Notes under the pieces: model-generated
The model's input: the letters and a program-made list of their open reading frames with translations, nothing else
Database searches by the model: none
Told to the model about the DNA's origin: nothing
Assembly: GCA_965216255.1 (NCBI GenBank)
Contig: OZ244148.1
Location: forward strand, 930,001-994,000
Length of the DNA: 64,000 nucleotides
Direction of reading: 5' to 3'
DNA from: G965216255 sp965216255
Lineage (GTDB): Bacteria > Bacteroidota > Rhodothermia > Rhodothermales > Bin80
Position numbers and translations under genes: made by a program
Part shown: one piece after another, positions 26,896-36,057 of the stretch
How positions within the stretch are numbered: position 1 is the stretch's first letter
How the letters are laid out: each line of letters starts with the position of its first letter

Positions 26896-27367
26896 ACGAA
26901 ATCAGACCTCCTCCGTCGTCAACGATGAAAAGCCGAACCAGTCCCGTAATCCCAAGCACACGCGGGGAAAAGGTAAACACATAGGCCCCAGGGTCCCGTG
27001 CATCCCGGATATCGTCCAAGCGCCGGGCAATGCGATCCTCGTCGTAGCTTACCAGCGCAAGACGCCCCTGCAACGCGTTGAACTGGCGAACCCTGAGGGG
27101 GATCGAAACAAAATCACTCGCACCCGCGGGATTCGGAAACGCGGGATCTATATAGACGCGCCCCATGTAGGCTGGTGAAGTGCGCCAGTCGTTCTCGTCC
27201 GCAGAGGCTACTTCTCCATGCTCGTCCGCGCGCGTTATGCCCGTGGGCACCGAAAATGCCTCATCTTCAAACGCGCTCTGAAGCTGTGCCGTATCGCAGC
27301 CGATCGCGAAGAAGGCCAGGCTTCCGGAGAGCACGCAAGCCATTCTGTAAGAAGAAGATGACATCAT
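26873..27367 (-). CDS. Hypothetical lipoprotein
   Basis: A 164-residue protein whose N-terminus (MACVLSGSLAFFAIGC) is a lipoprotein signal peptide with lipobox and Cys, so it is probably anchored in a membrane. The mature part has a predicted beta-rich segment (RVYIDPAFPNPAGASDFVSI, GAYVFTFSPRVLGITGLVRL). The last part looks like a small extracellular domain. No family recognised. The start M at 27367 is chosen over 27382 by signal-peptide length. It overlaps the PAP2 gene, so it is likely its operon partner. Confidence 0.75.
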   Translation of the reverse strand: MMSSSSYRMACVLSGSLAFFAIGCDTAQLQSAFEDEAFSVPTGITRADEHGEVASADENDWRTSPAYMGRVYIDPAFPNPAGASDFVSIPLRVRQFNALQGRLALVSYDEDRIARRLDDIRDARDPGAYVFTFSPRVLGITGLVRLFIVDDGGGLISYGDLLVE

Positions 27368-27394
27368 GCTCTCTCGAATCAACCGAATGGCTCC

Positions 27395-28159
27395 GTGGCC
27401 CTGGTTAAAGCTACGAATTTAAAGGTCAACATCGGGTCCAAGCCCATTCTGCATGACTTGCGGCTAGAGATCTCGCCCGGCACGCAGATAGGACTAATCG
27501 GGCCCAACGGCAGCGGCAAGACCACCTTACTGCGTGCCATGTGCGGTCTCGTACCGTACACGGGGTCACTAACCCTGCACGGCAAGGAAGTCCGCTGCTG
27601 GAAGCCTAGATCGCTGGCCACCCTACTGGCTCTTGTACGGCAGACGACGCCGCTTTCGTTTGATTTTACGGTGCAGGAAGTGGTCTCGCTCGGACGATCG
27701 CCCCACAAGGGCCTGTTGGAGCGCGATACCCGGCGTGACCGCACCATGGTGGACCGCGCGCTCGAACGGGTTGACCTGGCAGGGTTTGGTGACCGAAGCA
27801 TCCATTCCCTCAGTGGCGGCGAAAGCAGGCGTGCCTTCCTGGCGCAGGCGCTTGTACAGGATGCAGAACTGCTTCTGCTTGACGAGCCTACTTCGCATCT
27901 CGATGTTCACCATCAGTTTCGCTTCCTCCACCTGTTACGCGAGTTGGTGGACTCCGGCCGAACCACGGTTGTTGTATTCCACGACATAGAGCTGGCTGCG
28001 CGCTTCTCCGATGTCCTATTCATCCTGAGGCATGGCAGGCTTGCAGCTGCTGGCTCGCCGGATGATGTACTGACCACTGGAATGATCGCCTCGGTGTTCC
28101 GCATGCGAAGTACCATAATGCCAAACGCACACATCAGCTATATTGAACCCCTTTACTAG
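27395..28159 (+). CDS. ABC transporter ATP-binding protein, FecE/BtuD/HmuV type
   Basis: The 254-residue ATPase has Walker A GPNGSGKTT (about 36-44), Q-loop VRQTTP, signature LSGGESRRAFLAQAL (about 138-152), Walker B LLLLDEPTSHLD and the switch His in VVFHDIELAARFSD. The pattern is that of siderophore, heme or cobalamin importers. It starts with GTG at 27395. Its stop overlaps or abuts the adenosyltransferase gene, so a cobalamin importer role (BtuD) is the best inference. The permease and binding protein are not in the window. Confidence 0.9.
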   Translation: MALVKATNLKVNIGSKPILHDLRLEISPGTQIGLIGPNGSGKTTLLRAMCGLVPYTGSLTLHGKEVRCWKPRSLATLLALVRQTTPLSFDFTVQEVVSLGRSPHKGLLERDTRRDRTMVDRALERVDLAGFGDRSIHSLSGGESRRAFLAQALVQDAELLLLDEPTSHLDVHHQFRFLHLLRELVDSGRTTVVVFHDIELAARFSDVLFILRHGRLAAAGSPDDVLTTGMIASVFRMRSTIMPNAHISYIEPLY

Positions 28160-28164
28160 TGGCC

Positions 28165-28749
28165 ATGAAAATTTATACACGAACCGGTGACGACGGAAGC
28201 ACCGGGCTCTTTGGCGGTGACCGCGTTGCTAAGGACCATCCTCGTATCCAGGCCTATGGTACGGTGGACGAACTCAATGCCGTCCTTGGGATAGGCCTGG
28301 CCCACGTACCGGGAGACAGCCCCTTACGCTCTCTTCTGCTGCGGCTGCAGCACGACCTCCTGATTGCAGGGTCGGATCTTGCAACCCCCCTTGACTCCCG
28401 AGCGAACGTACCCAGAATTGCACCTGAGGACGTACAGCGATTGGAAATGTGTATTGACATGCATGAATCGTCCCTCCAACCACTCAGGAACTTCATATTG
28501 CCCGGGGGAACTGCGCTGGCTTCCACGCTTCATAGCGCGAGAACAGTATGCCGGCGTGCCGAACGACTGGTCGTTTCTGCCCACGGCGTCACAGATCTAA
28601 ACATGCATGTCCTAGAATTCCTTAACCGTCTATCTGACCTCCTCTTCGTACTGGCACGGTGGGCCAACCAATTGGCCGGCGTAACGGAAATACCGTGGGA
28701 CGCGTGGTCCAACACGCCCACAGCAAAGTTACCCCAAGCTAAGAGGTAA
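28165..28749 (+). CDS. Cob(I)alamin adenosyltransferase, PduO type
   Basis: The 194-residue enzyme transfers the adenosyl group from ATP to cob(I)alamin, making the AdoCbl coenzyme. It starts with the family signature KIYTRTGDDGSTGLFGGDR and has YGTVDELNAVLG, FILPGGTALASTLHSART, CRRAER and the C-terminal LNRLSDLLFVLARWAN. The ATG at 28165 fits the family; a GTG at 28159 overlapping the previous stop is an alternative. It would supply coenzyme to the B12-dependent IcmF encoded at 49773-53180. Confidence 0.95.
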   Translation: MKIYTRTGDDGSTGLFGGDRVAKDHPRIQAYGTVDELNAVLGIGLAHVPGDSPLRSLLLRLQHDLLIAGSDLATPLDSRANVPRIAPEDVQRLEMCIDMHESSLQPLRNFILPGGTALASTLHSARTVCRRAERLVVSAHGVTDLNMHVLEFLNRLSDLLFVLARWANQLAGVTEIPWDAWSNTPTAKLPQAKR

Positions 28750-28751
28750 TC

Positions 28752-29981
28752 GTGCGCAAGTGGATTCTCGACGCAGCCCGGGCATGGTCCCGGCCCATGA
28801 TTTGCACAGCTCTTGCAGCCGGTTTTCTGGTGCCGAGCTCGGATTTGTCGCGAAGGACCTATCCCGTAGCGACGGTCTCGCTCCGGGACCACTTTGGCAT
28901 TGACACCAGCCTGTATCGTCCCTCAACCAAGCAGATTCGGCGCAGCGAAACGCTTGCAACCATTCTGGAGGACCATGGCACCGCGGCGCGACTGCGTCGC
29001 ACTGCGATGGAGCGTATGCTGCCGCTCTTCGAACCCCGCCGCCTCCGGGCCGGCGCGCCGATCCGGATATACCGCGATATACATACGGACTCCGCGCATA
29101 TTTTTGTCTACAAGCCTGCTCCAGAGCGGTACGTCGTGCTGGATTTTCGAGATTCAGTAGCCGTTTACGACGGTGAATTTCCTGTCTCCGTAACCCGGCG
29201 AAGTATGCACGCATCCATCACTAGCTCCTTGTATGAAGCGATGGCGGACGCCGGGGTTGACCCGAATCTTGCATTGGATCTGGCCCGAATATTCGCCTGG
29301 CAGATAGATTTCTATCGGATTCAGCACGGGGCCCGCTTCAGCATCGTATATGATGAGCATCTGGTAGACGGCATAGTTGTCAATATACAGATTGTTGCCG
29401 CGAAATTTGAAAGCGATGACAGGGAGTACTATGCGTTTCAGTATGGACAGAATGCTTCCAAGGGCTACTATGATGAGGAAGGAAATACACTCAAACGTAC
29501 ATTCCTCCGGGCACCACTCGAATATACCCGCATAAGCTCGCGGTACTCGCTCAGACGCTTCCACCCGGTACAGCGGCGCTTTAAGGCGCATTTGGGCACG
29601 GACTACGCGGCTCCCTCGGGTACACCTATTGTGGCAACGGCAGACGGAACGGTGCTTGAAGCCTCGTACACAAGCGGCAATGGCCGCTACGTAAAGATCC
29701 GGCATAACAACGCCTACATGACGGCCTATCTCCACATGTCGCGCATCGTGAGCGGTATTCAGCGTGGGAGCAGCGTAGTTCAGGGTGAGATAATCGGCTA
29801 TGTCGGCAGCACCGGTCTTGCCACCGGTCCGCATGTCTGCTACCGGTTTTGGATGCATGGAAAGCAGGTGGACCCGCTGCTGCTCGACATGCCTCCCGCC
29901 GCTCCGATAGCCGAAGCGTTTCGCGATGAATTCTTCGTGCTGCGGGATTCTTTGCTTCCATCACTGGCCCAGAACCCGTGA
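28752..29981 (+). CDS. M23-family metallopeptidase (LytM-like, exported)
   Basis: The 409-residue protein has an N-terminal signal/anchor segment (about residues 15-30) and an OapA/LysM-like middle. The C-terminal M23 peptidase domain (about 270-385) has the zinc motif HLGTDYAAPSGTP, then the second block YLHMSRI and the final HVCYRFW in GPHVCYRFWMHG. It probably cleaves peptidoglycan cross-links or activates amidases in the periplasm. The start is GTG at 28752, 2 bp after the adenosyltransferase stop, so it is co-transcribed although the function is unrelated. Confidence 0.92.
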   Translation: MRKWILDAARAWSRPMICTALAAGFLVPSSDLSRRTYPVATVSLRDHFGIDTSLYRPSTKQIRRSETLATILEDHGTAARLRRTAMERMLPLFEPRRLRAGAPIRIYRDIHTDSAHIFVYKPAPERYVVLDFRDSVAVYDGEFPVSVTRRSMHASITSSLYEAMADAGVDPNLALDLARIFAWQIDFYRIQHGARFSIVYDEHLVDGIVVNIQIVAAKFESDDREYYAFQYGQNASKGYYDEEGNTLKRTFLRAPLEYTRISSRYSLRRFHPVQRRFKAHLGTDYAAPSGTPIVATADGTVLEASYTSGNGRYVKIRHNNAYMTAYLHMSRIVSGIQRGSSVVQGEIIGYVGSTGLATGPHVCYRFWMHGKQVDPLLLDMPPAAPIAEAFRDEFFVLRDSLLPSLAQNP

Positions 29982-30349
29982 ATTTGAGAATTCAGTCGCG
30001 CGCTCTGAGCTCTCTCCCCTGCTCCAAATACTGGTTGGGTCCACGCGCTACCTGGCAGTCGTCATGGTGATGGGAAGCCTTCCCTGTTGGTCATGACTAC
30101 TGCTTAACACCAGGTTTTTGCCATGTAGTTTCACGGCATGGACGCGCAGTGTCAGATCCTTCGCGCCTCAGGATCGAGGGTTTTGCGCGTGGCTGATGCG
30201 GCGGGCCACCGCAGCCGGAGTGCGGCTAGCGCTGCCGTTAACCCAGATGCTCGTGTAGACTAACAACTATATCGATGTTCTGGCCGTAGCGACTTGCCGC
30301 TGCGCCGCGAGGCCTACCAATACGCTACCAGCTGCACATTGCATACTCG
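29982..30349. other. Intergenic stretch without recognised gene
   Basis: About 370 bp between the M23 gene and the ISNCY-type element. It contains short imperfect inverted repeats but no convincing gene or RNA. Confidence 0.5.
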
Positions 30350-31082
30350 CCAACTAGTGATTGACCGAATACTCTCTTTTTTCGGCCTCGAATGCACAGG
30401 CACGGTCGTTTTTTGAGTTCGTTGACGGTCCGCTTCGAGTGTTTCGGCCATGCTGGCGTCTCTTGCGTGCGCGCACGGACAGTTTGCGGCTCGAAGGGCG
30501 TTGTGTTCCTATCGGGAGGGCATACGTGTCCCTTGGGGCCTGCGATTGGGACCTTTCTGCGAGGTGGTAGCGGGCCTACGCCGCGCGCTTTCGCCGACGC
30601 CTCATTCGTGCCCGTTCCTGGGCGCGCACCAGGCAACCCAGCCGGTGCACGTTGACCGCCAACACCGACAGGCTCACCATCAGCGCGAAGTTCTCCGGAC
30701 TCTTCTGCCGCCACCGCCCCGAAGTGCGAAATTGGCCAGACACGACTCGGCGGCCGGCTGCTGCCGCCGCGCTGCCTTGAACGCAGGCGCGCGCTTTCGC
30801 GCACGCTCCGCCAGAGAAAGCTTGCCCTTCTTCGGAAGCGCATTGAGCGCCAGCCGAGCATCCAATGCTTCTCGATTCTTCAAGCTATGAAAGCCCCGGT
30901 CAAAACTGCACGCATTAAACGCTGGAAAAGCCGCCTGCACCGCGTCAATGATCGGTACCGCCACCTCTACATCTGATGTGTCCCACAGGATGTGATACGC
31001 CAAAATGAACCGGTGCTCATCTTCTACCAGTGCGACCGGAAGGCCCAGCTCCGCCAGCACGCCCGCCTTGCCTTTGCTGATC
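30350..31082 (-). repeat. Direct repeat: 3' end of ISNCY-type element, first copy
   Basis: This segment is repeated at 32135-32861 (offset 1,785, with one 6-bp deletion in the second copy). It covers the element's 3' terminus (starting ccaactagtgattgaccg) and the C-terminal third of its transposase. Confidence 0.92.
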
Positions 31083-32002
31083 CAACGCGTATGTGGCTTG
31101 TGGATGGAAAACACTTTCTGCGCATGTGGAATCTGCTTGCCCAAGAGGATGCGACGCCGGATTTGATCCACCAACAAGTCCACATAGTGCAAGTAATACG
31201 CGATATCCGCTCGCGCCGCCTCCGATTTCTGCGCCGTGGCCAAGGCATTTAACAGCGTACGGGCACGTGCTGCAGTCTGTGTGCACTGGCGCAAGTACGC
31301 CTGCACTCCTTTCGGATTCTGCCGGTAGCGCGGGGCCGTCCGCACCCGGCTGAAGGCCTGGTATACCTTCCGCGTGCGATACGCATGCTTGCGCCAGCCC
31401 GGAAGAGCGAATGCCGCAGCCGAGCGTGCACTCACACGTATTAGACCACGAACCGCATCCCAGCACAGACCCACATCGGTGGGATAGTGCACATGCGTCT
31501 TAACCACCCTGGAATCGCAGCGACCACCTAGCGCGGCCCCAGACTTTTTTCCAGCCACCTTGTGCCCCGTCTGCACTATCAATTGGGTCACCTTCCGGAC
31601 CAGCTTCGGCGTCAAAAGCTGCACGTTGTCCACCAGGTGCTGTCTGCTGTACTTCACCTCGTCAAAGGCGGCATCTCCGTGCCCCAAGAGCTCCCGCAGC
31701 AAGAGATCGTTGTTGGCCCGGTACAACAAAGCATCGTAGTCCAGATCCAGGCACTGCTTGACTATCGCAAACACGATGACGCGCCATAGATCCATGCCCG
31801 GTCGTCCGACATCTTTACGTTTACCCGGCTGAAAGTGCGCCTCCAGAATCGTGAACAAGGCCGCACGAGATTCCGCCGTGCAGTAGACGCACTGCAGACC
31901 CTTGAGCACCGCACTCATGTCGTCGCGCATTCTCGGGTCTATGGCAATCTCCTTGATCGGCGTACTGTCGAGTGCACGGCACTCTGGGACAATCTTGCGC
32001 AT
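30576..32002 (-). pseudogene. ISNCY-family transposase with a late frameshift
   Basis: About 475 residues in all. The first frame (to 30680) has the family blocks MRDDMSAVLKGLQCVYC, GRPGMDLWRVIVFAIVKQ, GRCDSRVVKTHVHYPTD, a DDE-like core, and SFDRGFHSLKNREALDARL. The frame then breaks near 30705, in the run CGGGGCGGTGGCGG. The expected C-terminus (KSPENFALMVSLSVLAVNV, LVRAQERARMRRRRKRAA) is found in another frame ending at 30576. The same sequence occurs in the second copy, so the shift predates duplication or is part of the gene. Confidence 0.8.
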
Positions 32003-32134
32003 GGTTTCCCTGGCGAATGTGAGCTGTTTTGCGCTCTTAAAGGCCCAAATTGGCTATACGTCCCTCAGATTCACCGCCAATTGCAAGATATAACTGATTG
32101 TTTATTGAAGATTTAAAGTATTTTCGTACAAGCA

Positions 32135-32861
32135 CCAACTAGTGATTGACCGAATACTCTCTTTTTTCGGCATTAAGTGCATAGGCACGGTCGTTTTTTG
32201 AGTTCGTTGACGGTCCGCTTCGAGTGTTTCGGCCATGCTGGCGTCTCTTGCGTGCGCGCACGGACAGTTTGCGGCTCGAAGGGCGTTGTGTTCCTATCGG
32301 GAGGGCATACGTGTCCCTTGGGGCCTGCGATTGGGACCTTTCTGCGAGGTGGTAGCGGGCCTACGCCGCGCGCTTTCGCCGACGCCTCATTCGTGCCCGT
32401 TCCTGGGCGCGCACCAGGCAACCCAGCCGGTGCACGTTGACCGCCAACACCGACAGGCTCACCATCAGCGCGAAGTTCTCCGGACTCTTCTGCCGCCACC
32501 GCCCCGAAGTCCTAAATTGGCCAGACACGACTCGGCGGCCGGCTGCTGCCGCCGCGCTGCCTTGAACGCAGGCGCGCGCTCCCGAGCACGCTCCGCCAGA
32601 GAAAGCTTGCCCTTCTTCGGAAGCGCATTGAGCGCCAGCCGAGCATCCAATGCTTCTCGATTCTTCAAGCTGTGAAAGCCCCGGTCAAAACTGCACGCAT
32701 TGAACTCTGGAAAAGCCGCCTGCACCGCGTCAATGATCGCTACCGCCACCTCAACATCTGATGTGTCCCACAGGATGTGATAAGCCAACCGGTGCTCATC
32801 TTCTACCAGTGCGACCGGAAGGCCCAGCTCCGCCAGCACCCCCGCCTTGCCTTTGCTGATC
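32135..32861 (-). pseudogene. Second, truncated ISNCY copy (3' portion)
   Basis: Near-copy of 30350-31082 containing the C-terminal ~165 codons of the transposase and the element's 3' end. A 6-bp in-frame deletion removes two residues near HRLAYH. It stops abruptly at 32861, so the 5' two-thirds is missing. Confidence 0.9.
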
Positions 32862-33505
32862 TGGTCGTTCTACAAAACCCTGGCTAGAATTACACCCGAG
32901 ATAGCGCCACACCATACCCGCGATGCCGGTACACATCCAGCATGTACCATATAGACTACCGCTAGCACCCGTAAGGCACGCACGCACCCGGTCCTTACGC
33001 GCTCTTCGGGTCGCCACCTCAGCTCACCAGGCAATCTTCATGCACTTCGTTGCAGATACTTTCACCGAGTTGCAGAGTCCTATCCTGCACCAACCGGCGA
33101 CACCTAACGCTTTTTCGATAATGGTTCCGATCCATGCACACCACACGTTTTACCTGCGACTCCGAACAATCCGCCACGGGCCGCCTACCGTCCGTTCCCG
33201 GGGACCAAGCATATGCTTTGCAGAGCGCATCCCCTCGCAAGCTGCCACCTACGCAGCTACTTACGACCTCTGCCACCTCCATAGGCCTTTCCACTGCCCA
33301 AGCAAGAACCTCCCTATTGCTGAATCCACAAATGCGGCGAACCTTCTGACTAGCCGGCACCCCAGTGCCTCGCATTTGCACTCAAACCGCGCTTCCACAC
33401 GCCAATGCGTTGAGTCCACATTGTGACCACCAACCACAGCCCACTTGCTCCCCCGTCATGCCATAGCACCGTTGGCATGGAGGCCACCTTTCTCCCATCT
33501 TTGTC
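32862..33505. other. Stretch without recognised gene, up to IS66
   Basis: About 640 bp. Several open frames of 70-170 codons exist on both strands, but none has family motifs or a convincing ribosome binding site. The low-complexity amino-acid content suggests chance frames or heavily decayed mobile DNA. Confidence 0.45.
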
Positions 33506-33591
33506 GTAAGCGTGCGGTGAAACCCATCTGGATAAGGTGACGATTTCTCGGGAGATTACTCATAGACCCGAGGACTCAAAGCCTGGATGGC

Positions 33592-33881
33592 ATGAGACAG
33601 CCCAGACGTACGGCGGAAGAAATGTTTCCGCTCATGGAACAGTATGAAGAAAGCAGCCAGACCGCTGCAGCGTTCTGTGCCGAGCGCGGCATCTCGTATG
33701 GGCAGCTGCTTTACTGGCGTCGGAAGTATCGCCTGGAGGCTGCGGCAGCGGCGCCTTTGTGGAGATTGGCAGACCCGTGGCAGGTGAAGAGGCGCAAGTG
33801 GAGATCATGTACCCGGGCGGGATACGCGTGCGCCTCTTGGCGCCGGTATCTGCCTCGTACCTGGCGCAGCTGGTGCAGTAA
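33592..33881 (+). pseudogene. tnpA: IS66 TnpA accessory protein, one-base frameshift
   Basis: The N-terminal HTH region (ESSQTAAAFCAERGISYGQL, YWRRKYRLEAAA) is intact. At about 33750 a run expected to read GCGGGCGCC has lost one G. After correction the protein continues AFVEIGRPVAGEEAQVEIMY and ends SYLAQLVQ with TAATG, overlapping the tnpB start. About 97 residues when corrected. It probably aids IS66 transposition. Confidence 0.85.
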
Positions 33882-34228
33882 TGATCGGACTGGGGCCTTC
33901 GCACCGGTATCTCTTTTACCGGCCGCCGGCCGACATGCGCAAGAGCTTTGACGGCCTGTGCGCCTTGGTGAAAAGCGGCATGAAGCGGGATCCCATGTCG
34001 GGGGACGTCTTTGTGTTCGTCAACAGGAGGCGGAGCCATCTGAAGGCGCTTTCGTGGGACCGAGACGGCTTCGCCTTGTTTTACAAAAGGCTTGAGGCGG
34101 GTACGTTTGAGCTGCCGAAAGAGGATATGCCGACGTGGACGCAGATGGTGATGTTACTGGATGGAGTGTCGCTGAAGTCCGTAAAATACCGGCGCCGGTA
34201 TGCGGTTAAGAGCCGGAAATCGGGATAA
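33881..34228 (+). CDS. tnpB: IS66 TnpB accessory protein
   Basis: The 115-residue protein is the standard IS66 Orf2: RYLFYRPPADMRKSFDGLCA, GDVFVFVNRRRSHLKAL, WDRDGFALFYKRLEAGTFE. It is intact. Its ATG overlaps the tnpA stop (TAATG), implying translational coupling. Required with TnpA and TnpC for transposition; its biochemical role is not established. Confidence 0.95.
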   Translation: MIGLGPSHRYLFYRPPADMRKSFDGLCALVKSGMKRDPMSGDVFVFVNRRRSHLKALSWDRDGFALFYKRLEAGTFELPKEDMPTWTQMVMLLDGVSLKSVKYRRRYAVKSRKSG

Positions 34229-34279
34229 ATAGTATGTGGAAACGGGGAACAATGCATGTGCAGACGTTGTTGAACAATC

Positions 34280-35854
34280 ATGCAGCCCGAAGCACATTCC
34301 TCCCTCTCTTCTGCGGATGTTGAGACCTTCCGTGCGCAGCTTGCCGCGGTGCTTCAGCAGAACGCCAGCCAGTCCGAGGAGAACAATCAGCAGAGCGAAG
34401 AGATAAGCCGGCTGCAGGCGAAATTGGAGAGCAAGGACAAACAGTTGGCTGAAGCCCTCCGCCTGCTCTTTGGCTCCAGGAGCGAAAGGTATGTACTGGG
34501 GCCGGAGGCGCTGCAGGGCCTCTTGTTTGACGACATGGAGGTCGAGGTGCCCCTGCCGCCCGAGCCCGAGACGGATCAGCCGAAGCGGAAGCGGCGCAAG
34601 GCCAAGCGGCGTCCGGACTTCGAGGATCTGCCGGATCACCTGCCCCGCGAGACGATCGTAATCCAGCCTGAAGAGGACACGACAGGTCTCATTTGCATCG
34701 GCATGGAGAAGACGCAGTACCTGGAGAGCGTGCCCAGCATGATAAAGGTGGTCGAGATTCATCGTCCCAAGTATGTGGACCCGACCGATGAGGACAGCGG
34801 CGTCATCATCGCCGAGTTGCCTCCGCGGCTGGTGGACAAGGGCATGGCCGGACCGGGATTGTTGGCCGATGTGGTGGTTAACAAGTACTGTGACCACTTG
34901 CCCCTGTACCGGCAGCAGCAGCGTTTCCGGCGGGAAGGCATTGAAATTGCCAAGTCCACGCTGGGAGGCTGGATAGCGCAGTCGGCATGACACCTTGGGC
35001 CGCTGTATGATGCACTCAAGCAGGAGGCGCTCTTAAGCGGGTATCTGCAGGCGGATGAGACGCGTATCCAGGTCCAGGATCGAAAGAAGAAGGGCAAGAC
35101 CCATCGGGGTTTTTACTGGGTGTACCACACTCCGGAGCAGAAGCTGTTTGTGATGGAGTATCGCAAGAGCCGTGCCCGTGCAGGTCCGGTGGCGTTCTTG
35201 GGTGGGTATGCGGGAGCGTTGCAGACGGACGGGTATGTGGCCTACAACGTCTTCGAAGCGCATCCGTCTATGACGGTCTACGGATGCATGGCGCATGCAT
35301 GGCGCAAGTTCTACGACTGTCGTAGCTACGAACCGGAGAAGGCCGAGCATGTGTTGACAAAGATCAGGCGACTCTACGCCATAGAGCGCAGGCTACAAGA
35401 GGAGGGTGCCAGTGCGGAACGTCGGCGCGAGGTACGTCAGGAAGAGGCCCGGCCTGTACTGGAAGCGCTGAAGCCCTGGCTGGAGGCGAACGGGGGGTTG
35501 CCCAAGAGTCCTTGGGGCCAGGCGATCAACTATACGCTCGGCCTTTGGAAAAGGCTGACCCGATACCTGGATGAGGGGCGCGTGGAGCTGGACAATAACC
35601 TCATTGAAAATGCCCTGCGGCCGTTGGTTATCGGCCGCAAGAATTACCTGTTCGCGGGATCACATGATGCGGCCCAGCGGGCAGCCGTGGTCTATTGGCT
35701 ACTTGGCACGTGCAAGCTACACGGTGTCAATCCCCAGGAGTGGCTCACGGACGTGTTCGAGCGCATCCCGACGCATCCGGCCAGGCGCGTAGCTGACCTC
35801 TTGCCTCATCATTGGCAGAAGGCACGACAAGCTGACAAACACAAAGCGGCATAG
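34280..35854 (+). pseudogene. tnpC: IS66 TnpC transposase with in-frame TGA
   Basis: The frame is continuous for about 524 codons apart from one TGA at 34988, between IAQSA and HLGPLYDAL. The N-terminal coiled coil and zinc-finger-like region, then the DDE core, are all recognisable. Asp is in LQADETRIQVQD and LQTDGYVAY, and Glu in LDNNLIENALRPL. TGG to TGA at a position often occupied by Trp or a hydrophobic residue is the simplest cause. Translation could restart at 35120, but that product would lack the first catalytic Asp. Confidence 0.9.
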
Positions 35855-35997
35855 CTGCTAAGCGCCGAGTGTGCCGGATCCGGCAAGCCCACCTGCTCTG
35901 CGCCTTCCAGCCGTCCTGTACCCATCGGCACACCTGTAGCTGCCGCTGACCTGTACTTCACCGGACGCTTACTCTTTGTCTACAGGTAGCATAAACC

Positions 35998-36036
35998 AAA
36001 AGCGCCCCGGCACCGCATGGGCACCGGGACGCTTTG
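35998..36036 (-). terminator. Rho-independent terminator of the giant secreted-protein gene
   Basis: On the minus strand AAAGCGTCCCGGTGCC and GGTGCCGGGGCGCTTT pair along 16 positions with a few G-U pairs around a CATGC loop. A T-rich tract (TTTTGGTTTA) follows, 20-60 bp after the stop codon at 36058. Confidence 0.85.
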
Positions 36037-36057
36037 ACTACCTACTCAGGCCTTCTG

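Larger units (their letters stand above)
30350..32134 (-). mobile_element. ISNCY-type insertion sequence
   Basis: One transposase gene (30576-32002) with about 130 bp 5' and 225 bp 3' flanks. The 3' end is defined by the repeated copy. The 5' end is placed where the second copy starts (32134). The ends show only weak inverted similarity (around the shared CGAA and ATACT). No clear target duplication. Confidence 0.6.
33506..35972 (+). mobile_element. Complete IS66-family element with 8-bp target duplication
   Basis: The left end GTAAGCGTGCGGTGAA (33506-33521) and the right end, inverted, GTAAGCGTCCGGTGAA (35957-35972) match at 15 of 16 positions and are the IS66 terminal repeats. The octamer TCTTTGTC occurs directly outside both ends (33498-33505 and 35973-35980). 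That is the 8-bp duplication expected of IS66. It holds tnpA, tnpB and tnpC in standard order. The perfect duplication shows a fairly recent insertion, yet tnpA has a shift and tnpC a nonsense codon. Confidence 0.96.

Noticed and set aside
29982..30349. Possible tRNA or riboswitch in the gap after the M23 gene
   Set aside because: No T-loop GTTCRA motif, acceptor pairing or cobalamin-box sequence could be found by eye.
32923..33426. A 167-codon frame between the ISNCY copy and IS66
   Set aside because: The composition is irregular, there is no motif and opposite-strand frames compete; it is treated as non-coding.
34988..34990. TGA in IS66 tnpC (and TGA at 59401) as evidence of stop-codon recoding
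   Set aside because: TGA serves as the normal stop elsewhere, for example in the HTH/IS region and the RT relic frames, and no recoding signal is seen. A mutation or error is simpler.
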